Of a stretch of 64,000 nt of DNA, positions 6,936 through 16,423 are shown piece by piece (the stretch's first letter is position 1; every line of letters starts with the position of its first letter). The notes under the pieces are model-generated. The model was not told where the DNA came from, ran no database searches, and worked only from the letters and a program-made list of their open reading frames with translations. The position numbers and the translations under genes were made by a program. This DNA comes from Chryseobacterium lacus. GTDB lineage: Bacteria > Bacteroidota > Bacteroidia > Flavobacteriales > Weeksellaceae. The stretch spans positions 1 through 64,000 of the forward strand of contig NZ_QPIE01000007.1 in NCBI RefSeq assembly GCF_003336205.1. The letters are read 5' to 3'.

Positions 6936-8408
6936 ATGATAAAAATTATCGACCGGTATATTATAAAAACCTTTTTTGGCCCGTTCCTTTTTATTTTCAG
7001 TGTGCTGTTTTTCATCTTCATTGTGAATATTGTATGGATACAGCTGGGCCAGTTTATGGGAAAAGGGCTTACGTACTGGGAAATAATTAAACTGCTATTT
7101 TATTTTGGGGTCAGTGTCATCAGTCTGGTGATGCCACTTACCATTCTTTTATCCTCCATTATGACTTTCGGCGAGTTTGGCGAACGCTACGAATTGGCTG
7201 CGTTGAAAGCTGCCGGTGTTTCGCTCACCCGCGTTATGGCGCCACTTTTTGTCGTTTCTGTCATTCTTTCTGTTATTTTATTTCTTTTTCAGAACAACAT
7301 TATGCCCGATTTCCAGCGGAAAGCTAAAAACATGATGTATAATATCGCGCAAACTAGGCCTGCGCTGAATTTTACAGAAGGACAATTTATTGATCAGATT
7401 CCGGGATATTTAGTGAAATTTGATAAAATATCGGGTGAAAACGGAGAGAATCTCGAAGGAGTGTACATTCACAGAAAAGCCAATTCTTATCAGGATCAGC
7501 AATCCATTCGCGCAGAAAAAGGAAAACTGATGCCTTCTCCGGAAAACAGAAATTATCTTCGGCTGGTCCTTTTTAACGGATATGTGTTTGAAGAAAATAT
7601 TTATGGAAAGGGATTCATAGAAAGGCATAAACAACCGGATCAAGCTATAAAATTCGATACCCTCGTTTCGCATTTTGACATCAGTGAAATCATTAACAAA
7701 GCTATTGAAGAGGAAAGAATTACCGACGATTATCGTTTTCAAACTTACGGCCAACTTTCAAAATCGCTTGTAGAAACTAGGAAATCCAACACCAAAACTT
7801 TTGAATACATCAATAATGATTTAATGAGCCAGGTAAATCCTTACCTGAACAGTTCGGAGAAAGTATTAAATATTTCCATTGAAAGAATGCCTGTAAAACC
7901 TGCTGAACCAGAACCAGACAGTTTAACGAAAGAGAAGAAATTGGAACAATTGTATGGAGCTTACAGTAAAATAGAAACATTGAAAACTACTATTCAGAAC
8001 CGGGAAGCCGAAATAAATCCTGCTATCAAAAACTTCAGCCGAATGGCGATGTATCAACAGAGAATTATCGCATACTCCGTTACCTGTATTATTTTTTTCC
8101 TCATTGGTGCCAGTCTGGGCTCTATTATCAGGAAAGGTGGCCTTGGCCTTCCTGTCGTGATTGCGATTGTCATTTTTATTGTATTTTATGTACTGAATCT
8201 TTCCATGGAAAATTTGGCCTGGGACGGAACATTAAATCCGTTTCTGGCAGCGTGGCTTCCCAATATCATTCTGACACCGTTCGGAATCTGGATGACGTAT
8301 AAAGCGCTAACCGATTCACAACTGTTTGATGCAGAACGTTATAAAGCTTTGATAAAGCCCATCACTCAAAGATTTTCCCGAAAAAAAGAACATCAGCGCT
8401 ATCAGTAA
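6936..8408 (+). CDS. LptF/LptG-family lipopolysaccharide export permease
   Basis: YjgP/YjgQ-family permease of 490 residues. Three hydrophobic helices near the N-terminus (about 12-36, 47-75, 98-118) and three near the C-terminus (about 365-440) flank a periplasmic beta-jellyroll region, the layout of LptF and LptG. These form the LptB2FG exporter that extracts LPS from the inner membrane. The middle region is longer than in E. coli and contains a charged, probably coiled segment (about 320-355), common in Bacteroidota. Whether it is LptF or LptG cannot be decided from sequence alone. Confidence 0.9.
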   Translation: MIKIIDRYIIKTFFGPFLFIFSVLFFIFIVNIVWIQLGQFMGKGLTYWEIIKLLFYFGVSVISLVMPLTILLSSIMTFGEFGERYELAALKAAGVSLTRVMAPLFVVSVILSVILFLFQNNIMPDFQRKAKNMMYNIAQTRPALNFTEGQFIDQIPGYLVKFDKISGENGENLEGVYIHRKANSYQDQQSIRAEKGKLMPSPENRNYLRLVLFNGYVFEENIYGKGFIERHKQPDQAIKFDTLVSHFDISEIINKAIEEERITDDYRFQTYGQLSKSLVETRKSNTKTFEYINNDLMSQVNPYLNSSEKVLNISIERMPVKPAEPEPDSLTKEKKLEQLYGAYSKIETLKTTIQNREAEINPAIKNFSRMAMYQQRIIAYSVTCIIFFLIGASLGSIIRKGGLGLPVVIAIVIFIVFYVLNLSMENLAWDGTLNPFLAAWLPNIILTPFGIWMTYKALTDSQLFDAERYKALIKPITQRFSRKKEHQRYQ

Positions 8409-8492
8409 TATTCGCAGTTATGTAACCAAAGTAGCAGTTTATGCTGTAGAATAGTTTCAATTTTGTCCCGTTAAATTTTAAAAATTAAAAAA

Positions 8493-8813
8493 ATGATCTT
8501 CAATCTTTTTAAAAATCTTTTTGTATCCGGGAGTAACAATGAACTCGCTGAAATCGTGAAAAACGGGAGCTTTCTTGTAGATGTGCGTACACCGGGAGAA
8601 TTCTCTTCCGGATCGGTGAAAAATGCAGTCAATATTCCTCTGAATACCATCAATCAGAATCTGAAAAAATTTGCCGGAAAAGAAAACATTGTGGTTTTCT
8701 GCCAGAGTGGCGGACGCAGCGGACTAGCCAAAAGGATTCTGGAACAGAACGGAATTACGTCTGTAACCAATGCCGGCGGACTGCAGAATGTACGTCAGTT
8801 ATTAGGCCAATAA
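8493..8813 (+). CDS. Rhodanese-like domain protein
   Basis: Single rhodanese domain of 106 residues. It shows the N-terminal DVRTPGEF signature (30-37) and the active-site loop with Cys70 in CQSGGRSG, the persulfide-forming cysteine. Single-domain rhodaneses move sulfane sulfur in detoxification or trafficking; the substrate is unknown. No export signal is seen, so it should be cytoplasmic. Confidence 0.93.
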   Translation: MIFNLFKNLFVSGSNNELAEIVKNGSFLVDVRTPGEFSSGSVKNAVNIPLNTINQNLKKFAGKENIVVFCQSGGRSGLAKRILEQNGITSVTNAGGLQNVRQLLGQ

Positions 8814-8844
8814 AATCTATTATTTTCTAACCAGTTTCAAATTA

Positions 8845-8885
8845 AATCAACTTTACCAGAGTTGATCGCTCTGGCAAAGTTGATT
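8845..8885. terminator. Long hairpin between convergent genes
   Basis: AATCAACTTT plus CCAGAG pairs with CTCTGG plus AAAGTTGATT with one bulge on each side and a 7-nt loop. Placed between the convergent rhodanese and cupin genes it probably ends transcription from both sides. Confidence 0.7.
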
Positions 8886-8887
8886 CT

Positions 8888-9214
8888 TTATTCTCCTTTT
8901 ATCATGGTTAAGAGCATTTTAAAACGCTCTGTTGCTTTCAATGAATGCGGAATATTAGCGGGCATAATAATGGATTGTCCCCTTGTAAGGTGAAATATTT
9001 CTCCACCGATATTAATTTCGGTTTCACCGTCCAGAATTTGAGCAAAAGCATCGAATGGGGTAGTGTGTTCAGAAAGTCCCTGTCCTTTATCGAATGAAAA
9101 AAGGGTAATATTTCCACCTTTGTTTTTTGTTACCTGCTTGCTGACGACGCCTCCGCCTGCGTAATCAATTGCATCTTCGAGGGAGAAAGCGGTTTTTTTG
9201 TCAAATGTTGCCAT
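8888..9214 (-). CDS. Cupin-domain protein A
   Basis: A 108-residue single-domain cupin. Motif 1 is near residues 45-65 (LSEHTTPFDAFAQILDGE) and motif 2 near 85-95 (PANIPHSL); the histidines are candidate metal ligands. Small cupins of this kind bind a metal ion and often act as sensors or isomerases; the substrate cannot be read from sequence. A second cupin lies 26 bp upstream on the same strand, and the two probably share a transcript at the end of the metal-resistance block. Confidence 0.88.
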   Translation of the reverse strand: MATFDKKTAFSLEDAIDYAGGGVVSKQVTKNKGGNITLFSFDKGQGLSEHTTPFDAFAQILDGETEINIGGEIFHLTRGQSIIMPANIPHSLKATERFKMLLTMIKGE

Positions 9215-9240
9215 ATTATTTTGTTTATGATTTGTTTAAT

Positions 9241-9537
9241 TTATTTAAAGAACTCAAATTTTATATCTTTCGACATAAAATGAATGCCTTTATAATCGGT
9301 TACCGCTTTTATCTGATGTTTCACCATTGGCGGAATTACAATGGCTTGGCCGGGTTTCAGGATAATTTCCTCACCATCCATTTTCATTAAACATTTGCCT
9401 TCAAAAATAAAAAGAACCGATTCTAAATTTGCATGATGACTCGGCATCCATTCTCCTGCTTTCGCCGCCATTTGTTTCGCTGCATATTTCGTTCCTATAG
9501 CAAGTTCAGTCACGGTTGGGATTACTGTTTTTTCCAT
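9241..9537 (-). CDS. Cupin-domain protein B
   Basis: A 98-residue cupin. The first motif contains HH and a conserved Glu (MPSHHANLESVLFIFEG) and the second contains PPMVKHQI, matching a typical 3-His/1-Glu metal site. It is only distantly similar to the neighbouring cupin, so they are probably not a recent duplication. Located 46 bp downstream of a P-type ATPase gene on the same strand. Confidence 0.88.
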   Translation of the reverse strand: MEKTVIPTVTELAIGTKYAAKQMAAKAGEWMPSHHANLESVLFIFEGKCLMKMDGEEIILKPGQAIVIPPMVKHQIKAVTDYKGIHFMSKDIKFEFFK

Positions 9538-9583
9538 TTTAAAACATTTTATTTTTAAGAATCTGTTTCTATTTAATTGTTGT

Positions 9584-12097
9584 CTACTTACTTTTTAAGT
9601 TTTTCCTTTTTATCCATTTGTATCCTTCAAACCATAAAACGGAGATCGCAGCAATTAAAAATGCAAAGCTTAATTCCTGAAAATTCAGTCCGGTAACTTG
9701 AAAGAAATCTGCAAAAAGCGGAATATACAGAATGGCGAAAAGCAGTACTAAAGTCGTCCCAATAATGATGGGAAACAGGTTGTTTTTATATTTGAAACTT
9801 TCAAAAATACTATAAACAAAAGAACGGTTCACCAAACTTAGCAAGATATTGGCAAAAACCAAAGTGGTGAAAACCATTGCTCTGGTGGTCCCTTCATCGC
9901 CTCCGTTTTGGACGGTCAATTGATAAGCTACTAAAACACCCAAAGTGATCAGAAGTCCCTGAACGATGCTGATGCTCAATTCTTTCCAGTTCAGGAATGT
10001 TTCGGTCATCTTTCGTGGATTTCTCTGCATTGTATTTTTTTCCATCGGCTCATTTTCATAGACAATCGAACAGGTTGGCCCCATGATTAATTCCAGGAAA
10101 ATCACATGAACAGGCGTGAAAACATGCGGATAAATCCACCCCAAAAATAAAGGCAATGAAACGGTGAGAATAATCGGAATATGAATGGAAATAATGTATT
10201 GTATGGCTTTCTTGATGTTGGCATAAATTCTTCGTCCTGCCGCAATTCCGACCACCAATTTTCCTAAATCGTCATCGGTAATCACTAGTGAAGCGGCTGC
10301 TTTAGCGATTTCCGTTCCTTTGTGTCCCATTGCGACACCAATATGAGCGGCTTTCAGCGCAGGTGCATCGTTGACGCCATCACCCAGCATGGCGACCACT
10401 TCTTCATCTTTTTTGAATGCGTTGACCATTCTTAATTTTGCTTCGGGGAACATCCGCGTAAACAAGGTCGTTTTTCTTGAAAGTTCTATTAATTCCTGTT
10501 CAGTGTGATGGACAATTTCTGCGCCGTTTACTGCTGGACTTTCATTGATAATTCCCGCTTGTTGTGCTATTGCCTTCGTCGTATCCGCATTATCTCCGGT
10601 AATGATTTTGACCTTAATTCCGGCATCATAAAGATGTTGAAACACCTCCTGAATTCCTTTTTTTGGCGGATCATAAAACACGGTAAATCCTAAAAATTCA
10701 AAACTGAAATCCTGTTGTTTTTCAGGGAAATTATTCCCTTTAAAATCAGCTTTAGCAACGCCTAACACGCGATAACCCTGCTTTCCGACTTCTTTTATGT
10801 GTTGATGCAATTTATCTTTCTCCTTTTTTGAAATATTAGAAACTGTAAGAATCGCTTCTGGTGCTCCTTTGGCAGCAATAATTCTTTGGCCGGAGGAATT
10901 TTCAAAAAGATGCGTCATCATAGGTGGTTTTCCTTCCAGTGGATATTCATGAAACATCTGGAAATCTTTACGTAAATCTTTGGTTTGCGTTTGTTGATAT
11001 ATGCGGTGCAATGTGGTTTCCATCGGATCAAAAGGAACCGGTTCGCTGCTCCACATTGCAAACTGAATCAGTTCCGAAAGTGCATGATCATCAAACTGAT
11101 GGCTTTCATAAAATTTATTTGTCCGATAATCATAAAGTGACTTCAGTTGCATGGAATTTTCAGTAATCGTTCCGGTTTTATCAGTGCAAATCACGGTGGT
11201 GCTCCCCAAAGTTTCCACTACGCTGCTTCGTTTCACGATGATGCCTTCGCGCATCAGTTTCCACGCGCCTAATGCCATAAAAGTGGTGAATGCAACGGGA
11301 ATTTCTTCAGGTAAAATAGACATTGCCAGGGTTAATCCCACCAATAGACTTTCAATGAGATCGCCGGATTGCCAATAACTATAACTCCAAACCAAAAGGA
11401 AAACCGCAATTCCTATCACTGCCATCCATTTGACGAACTTGGTGATCTGTGTTTGTAAAGGGGAGCGCTCTTCCCGAATGTTTTGAATAGATGCTCCTAT
11501 CTTTCCCAACTGAGTTTCGTTTCCAATTTTTTCAACTTCAAAAACTGCCAAACCGGAAACCACCAAAGTTCCACTGTACACATTTCGGTCGTCTGACTCC
11601 AGACTTTTAAAAACTGAAAAACTTTCTCCGGTAAGCGAAGCTTCATTCACCGAAAAATCGTTGCTGTGTACGATTTTCCCATCAGCATTGATCATTTTGC
11701 CTTCTTCGATAATGCATAAATCCCCAACGGCTATTTCGTGGGTAGGAATTTGAATAACTTTAGAATTCCTGATGACGGTACTTAACGGTTCGTTCAGTTT
11801 TTCTAATGCTTCCAAAGCCATTTTACTCCGATTATCCTGATAAAAGGAAATTCCGGAAACGGCGATGATGGCTCCTAACATAAACATCGCTTCGGAATAA
11901 TTTCCAACGATGACATAAATAACAGAAACCGCAATGAGTAAAAGCAACATAGGTTCTTTCAAGATGTCCAAAAGCATCAGATACCATGCGTTTTTTTTAT
12001 TATTTCCTGCCTGATTATAGCCATATTTCTCTCGTGAATTTTTCAATTCCTGTTCTGAAAGTCCAGTAAGATGTTCGGGAATGTTGTGAGAAGCCAT
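9584..12097 (-). CDS. Cation-transporting P-type ATPase (P2-like)
   Basis: P-type ATPase of 837 residues. It has an N-terminal cation-ATPase domain, the membrane motif PEEIP in the fourth helix, the phosphorylation loop CTDKTGTIT (Asp near residue 304), and the hinge GDGVNDAPAL. There is no N-terminal heavy-metal domain and no CPx motif, so it resembles calcium or other P2-type pumps rather than copper/zinc P1B pumps. The frame opens at a TTG at 12130, but the ATG at 12097 starts a normal cytoplasmic N-terminus and does not overlap the upstream chrA-like gene. The metal is unknown; the neighbours suggest an ion-stress role. Confidence 0.93.
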   Translation of the reverse strand: MASHNIPEHLTGLSEQELKNSREKYGYNQAGNNKKNAWYLMLLDILKEPMLLLLIAVSVIYVIVGNYSEAMFMLGAIIAVSGISFYQDNRSKMALEALEKLNEPLSTVIRNSKVIQIPTHEIAVGDLCIIEEGKMINADGKIVHSNDFSVNEASLTGESFSVFKSLESDDRNVYSGTLVVSGLAVFEVEKIGNETQLGKIGASIQNIREERSPLQTQITKFVKWMAVIGIAVFLLVWSYSYWQSGDLIESLLVGLTLAMSILPEEIPVAFTTFMALGAWKLMREGIIVKRSSVVETLGSTTVICTDKTGTITENSMQLKSLYDYRTNKFYESHQFDDHALSELIQFAMWSSEPVPFDPMETTLHRIYQQTQTKDLRKDFQMFHEYPLEGKPPMMTHLFENSSGQRIIAAKGAPEAILTVSNISKKEKDKLHQHIKEVGKQGYRVLGVAKADFKGNNFPEKQQDFSFEFLGFTVFYDPPKKGIQEVFQHLYDAGIKVKIITGDNADTTKAIAQQAGIINESPAVNGAEIVHHTEQELIELSRKTTLFTRMFPEAKLRMVNAFKKDEEVVAMLGDGVNDAPALKAAHIGVAMGHKGTEIAKAAASLVITDDDLGKLVVGIAAGRRIYANIKKAIQYIISIHIPIILTVSLPLFLGWIYPHVFTPVHVIFLELIMGPTCSIVYENEPMEKNTMQRNPRKMTETFLNWKELSISIVQGLLITLGVLVAYQLTVQNGGDEGTTRAMVFTTLVFANILLSLVNRSFVYSIFESFKYKNNLFPIIIGTTLVLLFAILYIPLFADFFQVTGLNFQELSFAFLIAAISVLWFEGYKWIKRKNLKSK

Positions 12098-12111
12098 TGT
12101 TAATTGTCGTA

Positions 12112-13236
12112 TTACATCAAAGTTAAGCAATATCCCAATACTGAACCCATCAAGATGATGAGGATAGAATTCACTTTTCTAAAACCAAAAGTCAAAATGA
12201 GACTTACTATTGCGATAACCACTGTTCGCCAATCGGTAATTACTTCTTGTCCCATTATAATACAAACCGAAAAGATGAGTGCCACTGAAGCGATATTGAC
12301 CGCATCTAAAAAACTGGAAAACAATTTTGAGTTTCGCATGAATTTAAGAAGAGGATTTAAGAGAGCGACAAACACAAAAGACGGCAGAAAAACCGCAAAA
12401 GTAGAAATCACTGCACCCCAAAATCCGTTGATTTGATAGCCGATAAATGTGACCGAAGACGTAACCGGGCCGGGCGTGAATTGTCCAACCGCAATGGCAT
12501 CAATCAGTTGTTGATGGCTTAAAATTCCTGTGGCAACAAGTTCTGTATCCAGAAAAGCAAACAAAACATACCCGCTTCCGTAGAGTACAGCACCTATTTT
12601 CAAGAAAATCCAAAACAAATTCATGTTGGTAACGGTAGCTGTTGTGGCAAGCGGAACCGATATCATGGCCAACGGAAAAATACTGTTCAGTGTTTTCCTT
12701 TCCCGAATGGTGACATACAACATGAAGAGCAATCCGGCACCAAACATGAGCAGGATTTCATTCAGCACAAAAAAGGAAAGTATCAGCACCGACATTCCGA
12801 CAAAAGCCAGTTCTTTAGATTTCAAAGATTTTTTGCCCAACGGATAAACGGCCGCCAAAATAATTGCAATAATCGCAGGTTTTATCCCATAAACAAAAGG
12901 CCCGACCTGAGGAAGCTGTCCGTAGAGTTTGTATAAATAAGCGAGAATTCCCGTGATGAATACTGCGGGCAGAATAAAACAGCTTCCGGCAATCAACATC
13001 CCTTTCCAGCCTCCTTTTTCTTTGCCGATGTGTATCGCCAGTTCAGTACTGTTGGGGCCAGGAATCAGGTTGGTAGCTCCCATCAGATCGAGAAATTGCT
13101 GTTCGGAAAGCCAGTTTCTTTTTACAACAAATTCTTCCCGCATCATTGCCGTGTGCGCAGCTGGTCCGCCAAACGCTGTGAAACCTAACTTAAGAAAGAT
13201 TTTAGCGATTTCTTTGTTATTGATTTTCTCCAACAT
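12112..13236 (-). CDS. chrA: Chromate transporter, ChrA/CHR family
   Basis: The 374-residue membrane protein has two tandem CHR domains. Each carries the hallmark pair: FGGPAAHTAMMREEFV and NLIPGPNSTELA in the first half, YGSGYVLFAFL and GQFTPGPVTSS in the second. It is therefore a full-length two-domain ChrA type. The family exports chromate, though some members move other oxyanions. It is 14 bp upstream of the P-type ATPase start, so the two genes are probably co-transcribed. Confidence 0.92.
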   Translation of the reverse strand: MLEKINNKEIAKIFLKLGFTAFGGPAAHTAMMREEFVVKRNWLSEQQFLDLMGATNLIPGPNSTELAIHIGKEKGGWKGMLIAGSCFILPAVFITGILAYLYKLYGQLPQVGPFVYGIKPAIIAIILAAVYPLGKKSLKSKELAFVGMSVLILSFFVLNEILLMFGAGLLFMLYVTIRERKTLNSIFPLAMISVPLATTATVTNMNLFWIFLKIGAVLYGSGYVLFAFLDTELVATGILSHQQLIDAIAVGQFTPGPVTSSVTFIGYQINGFWGAVISTFAVFLPSFVFVALLNPLLKFMRNSKLFSSFLDAVNIASVALIFSVCIIMGQEVITDWRTVVIAIVSLILTFGFRKVNSILIILMGSVLGYCLTLM

Positions 13237-13395
13237 TCATTTGCTCTAATGTTATCGACATTTTTTATTGATTCCAAAAATATAAATATTCTGTAAACCA
13301 AATTAATAAAAGGAAAGCAGAACGGTAATTAAGCAGGTACAAGTACATTCTACTAGGATAGTACCCAACTTTTCTTTCATTCCTCTTAATAAAGA

Positions 13396-13971
13396 TTATT
13401 CTCCACCGATCATTTTGGAGGAAATTCCTTTTTTGGCACTCAATTCGGCCCATAAAATTCCACCTAAGTGTAATAAAATGAAAATGGGGAACCAATAAAC
13501 CGCCCATTTGTGAACTGCTTCCGCAGTTTCTTTATAAGTGCCGTCGCCGAATTTCAAATAGAACCCTGTAATGATGGAAATCGCGATGAACAGATAAAAT
13601 ATTACATACAACATTCCTTGAAGCCTTTCTTTTATGGATTGACTCTGTTTGAAAGGGGAAGGAAATTTAATTCCTCTTGCCAGCATATAGGTAATTCTTG
13701 CCAAAAATGCGAAAAGCAACGCAAAAGCAGCGTATTCATGCCATTGCCACATCGGTGCCTGTATGCTTCTTGCAATAGGAATCAGCTGTTCTCTTTCAAT
13801 GGTTACATTTTGCTTATTTAATGTGGTCTCCACTGCAGTTAAAAGCGCTTTTTTGCTCATCCAAAAGGCTCGTAAAAACCCGGTGATAAACAGGACAGTC
13901 ATCAAAACAGCAACCAATGCGTGTAAAATACGATGGGTTACGGTGAACTTCGTTTTGTCATTTGTTTTCAT
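13396..13971 (-). CDS. Cytochrome b561-like membrane protein
   Basis: The 191-residue protein has four membrane helices with histidines placed for heme b ligation: His13/His17 before helix 1, His78 in WQWHEY, and His154 and His168 in the last helix. This fits the cytochrome b561/Ni-Fe-hydrogenase b-subunit superfamily. The start codon is 1 nt from the stop of the upstream RND adaptor gene, so the two are almost certainly translated from one mRNA. A redox role linked to metal handling is inference. Confidence 0.82.
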   Translation of the reverse strand: MKTNDKTKFTVTHRILHALVAVLMTVLFITGFLRAFWMSKKALLTAVETTLNKQNVTIEREQLIPIARSIQAPMWQWHEYAAFALLFAFLARITYMLARGIKFPSPFKQSQSIKERLQGMLYVIFYLFIAISIITGFYLKFGDGTYKETAEAVHKWAVYWFPIFILLHLGGILWAELSAKKGISSKMIGGE

Positions 13972-13972
13972 A

Positions 13973-15106
13973 TTATTCTTCTGATTCGTTCTTTAAAGCC
14001 ATCAACAGGACATAAGCGCCTTTGATAACAAAATTTTTATTTTTCAATGCGTCGGAATTGAGGATTTCGGTATATCCGTTTTCTGAATCGCCGATTTGCA
14101 CTTCCATTTTTTCGAAATGTCTGTCGCCTTTTTCTACAAATACATACTGTTTGTTTTCAAAGCGAACAATGGCATCGCTGGGCAATGCATTTGTCTGGTT
14201 CGTAGAGAGTTCTATATCAGCATTCATAAACATTCCGGGTAATAAAGTTCTGTCGGGTTCTTTAAAACGGCAATGGACTTCCGCCGAATTTTGTCCAGAG
14301 ATATTTTGATTGATAAGTACAATTTCCAAAAGATGCTTTTTCTCCGGATTGGCGTTGGTGTAGGCAAAAACTTTTTGTCCGATTGCCAGCTTGTTAACGT
14401 CCTTTTCAAACACCGTCAATGCTAAATGAATATTGGCCGGATTTATCAGCTCAAAAAGAACATCACTCGGATTGACATATTTCCCGACATTCACATGCAC
14501 CGCCGAAACATAGCCTGAAATAGGCGAAAAAACGGAAATACTTTTGGTAATATTTCTGGTGCTGATATTATCGGGATTAAGGCCAATCAGTTTCAGTTTT
14601 TCTTCCAAAGACCTTTTCAGAACTTGCTGCGTTTGATAATTTGCTCTTGCCTGTTCAAACAATTTATCGCTGGTGGCTTTGCTTTGGTTCAGCTCTCTTT
14701 GACGGTTATATTCACTCTGGGCTAATGTTAAATTTGCCTTTGAAGTCAGGTAATCCTGTTGCAGCTGAATGTATTGTATATCTTCTATCACGGCAATCAC
14801 CTGTCCTCTGTTGACCTGCATTCCGGGAATCAATCTGGTTGATTTCAAATAACCACCCATAGGAATGCTGACAGTAACCATGCCTTGCGGCGGAACCTCT
14901 ATTTTACCGTTCAATTTCAAAACAGGCGAGATCATTTGGGTAGTCAACTTTCCGATTTCTATACCAGCATTTTTATACTGTTCATTAGTGAGAATCAGGT
15001 TGTTCTCCGGTAATTGCTTTACCGTTTCTACTTTCTTTTCCTCGTTTTTGTTGCCACACGAAAGAAGCAATAGGGCTATGTTTATGATTAAAACTATAAT
15101 TTTCAT
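13973..15106 (-). CDS. RND efflux periplasmic adaptor (CusB/CzcB-like)
   Basis: Membrane-fusion protein of 376 residues. The frame can extend upstream to 15196, but the ATG at 15106 begins a lipoprotein signal with lipobox LLSC, the expected anchor. Then follow a biotinyl-lipoyl half-domain (IPMGGYLKS), a helical hairpin (about 125-185), the second half-domain (ISVFSPISGYVSAVHVNVG) and a beta-barrel. It joins the inner-membrane pump (16424-19576) to the outer-membrane channel (15111-16391). The start is 4 nt after the channel gene's stop. Confidence 0.92.
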   Translation of the reverse strand: MKIIVLIINIALLLLSCGNKNEEKKVETVKQLPENNLILTNEQYKNAGIEIGKLTTQMISPVLKLNGKIEVPPQGMVTVSIPMGGYLKSTRLIPGMQVNRGQVIAVIEDIQYIQLQQDYLTSKANLTLAQSEYNRQRELNQSKATSDKLFEQARANYQTQQVLKRSLEEKLKLIGLNPDNISTRNITKSISVFSPISGYVSAVHVNVGKYVNPSDVLFELINPANIHLALTVFEKDVNKLAIGQKVFAYTNANPEKKHLLEIVLINQNISGQNSAEVHCRFKEPDRTLLPGMFMNADIELSTNQTNALPSDAIVRFENKQYVFVEKGDRHFEKMEVQIGDSENGYTEILNSDALKNKNFVIKGAYVLLMALKNESEE

Positions 15107-15110
15107 CGTA

Positions 15111-16391
15111 TTATTTTTTATTATTGTAAAAATTGAGCTCTGTAACTGCTTGATTTCTATCGCTAACCGCCTGAATATAATCACTTTGAATGACAATCAC
15201 CTGATTGATGAGAAGCACCCATTCCAAATAATTAATCTCGCCGTTCAGAAACTGAATATTGGCCGTTTTCGTAATTTTTTCAGCATTTTGTAAAGCGGTA
15301 TTTTCATAGAAATAGACCGCATCCGAATATTTCTGATACGTTAAAAAAGCAGATCGGTATTCTTTTTCAAATTGCTGTAACTTCGCTTCATATTCATTCA
15401 TCGCAAGACTTTCATTGATTTTTGAAGCATTGATTTTGGCTTTTTGGCCGCCTGTGAAAATCGGTATTCCCAAACCTACCTGAACCGAATGAAATTGCGG
15501 GGTCGCATCGTACATTTTATCATTGGCATTCACGCCCCGCATTCCCATAATATTGTAGGCCAGAGAAATGTCCGGTAATAATTTTGATTTTTCCAAACGG
15601 GTGTTGGCTTCGGCAATTTCCTTTCGGTGGAACCACCATTTCATTTCAGGATGCGAAATGAGCACATTCGTGTCCGGATTCAGAATTACATCATGAAACG
15701 CCTCAGCAGCAGGCGAAAATTCGGTATCGGTATTTAACAATAATTGAAAATGCAAATGCAGTATTGCGATGTCCTGTTCCAGCTGCTGAAGTTGCAAAGC
15801 AATTTGCCCACGTTGATTCTCGGCTGTCGTTTTTTCCAAAATATTGCTTTCTCCGGCTTTAAAACGAAGGGTAGCTTTCTGTAAAAATTCCGAAAACAAT
15901 GCGTCGGTTTTTTGTAATAATTCCTTTTTTTGATGGAAATAAACCAGTTTATAAAAAACCTGAGAAACCTGTTTTACAAGCTGAGCTTCCTGCACGTTGA
16001 CATTCAAAACACTGCTTTTCCATTCTTCATTCAAGAGTTCTTTTTGTCGGGTATAAACTTTCGGAAAACTTATGGTTTGTGACATTCCGATTCGGGTGTC
16101 GTTATAAACGCTGTTGATCTGCCCGTATTCACCCAAAAGTTCAGTGGCAGGAATCATTTTTCCGCTTTTGATGAGTTGCTGTTGGTATTCACTTCGCAAC
16201 CTTTCATTTTTTACTGTGCGATTATTCAACAAAGCAGTATCGATAGCTTCCTGCAGCGAAATAGGGGTTTGCGCGTTTACAGAAAAGAAAATAAAGAATA
16301 AGCAACTGGAAATAAAAAATTTGAATTGAATGTTGAACGTTGTTACTTGTCTCTCTTTATATGGTGTTTCTCTAAAATTATAGGAAATCAT
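15111..16391 (-). CDS. TolC-family outer-membrane efflux channel (CusC/CzcC-like)
   Basis: Outer-membrane factor with the start of an OEP domain (ISLQEAIDTALLNNRTVKNE) and long alternating helices typical of TolC proteins. The frame opens with a GTG at 16427 overlapping the pump gene's stop. I chose the ATG at 16391, giving 426 residues, but the signal-like segment ending SVNAQ lies about 30 residues in, so the real start is uncertain. It is the exit duct of the tripartite pump encoded with its neighbours. Confidence 0.88.
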   Translation of the reverse strand: MISYNFRETPYKERQVTTFNIQFKFFISSCLFFIFFSVNAQTPISLQEAIDTALLNNRTVKNERLRSEYQQQLIKSGKMIPATELLGEYGQINSVYNDTRIGMSQTISFPKVYTRQKELLNEEWKSSVLNVNVQEAQLVKQVSQVFYKLVYFHQKKELLQKTDALFSEFLQKATLRFKAGESNILEKTTAENQRGQIALQLQQLEQDIAILHLHFQLLLNTDTEFSPAAEAFHDVILNPDTNVLISHPEMKWWFHRKEIAEANTRLEKSKLLPDISLAYNIMGMRGVNANDKMYDATPQFHSVQVGLGIPIFTGGQKAKINASKINESLAMNEYEAKLQQFEKEYRSAFLTYQKYSDAVYFYENTALQNAEKITKTANIQFLNGEINYLEWVLLINQVIVIQSDYIQAVSDRNQAVTELNFYNNKK

Positions 16392-16423
16392 TTTTTTATT
16401 TTTTAGGTTAATAATTAAAAATC

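Noticed and set aside
8845-8885. Long palindrome considered as another attC-like site
   Set aside because: No GTT/AAC core boxes and no 72-nt loop; its place between convergent genes fits a terminator.
13265-13507. 80-codon minus-strand open frame
   Set aside because: Its start lies inside the cytochrome b561-like gene in another frame and the protein looks random.
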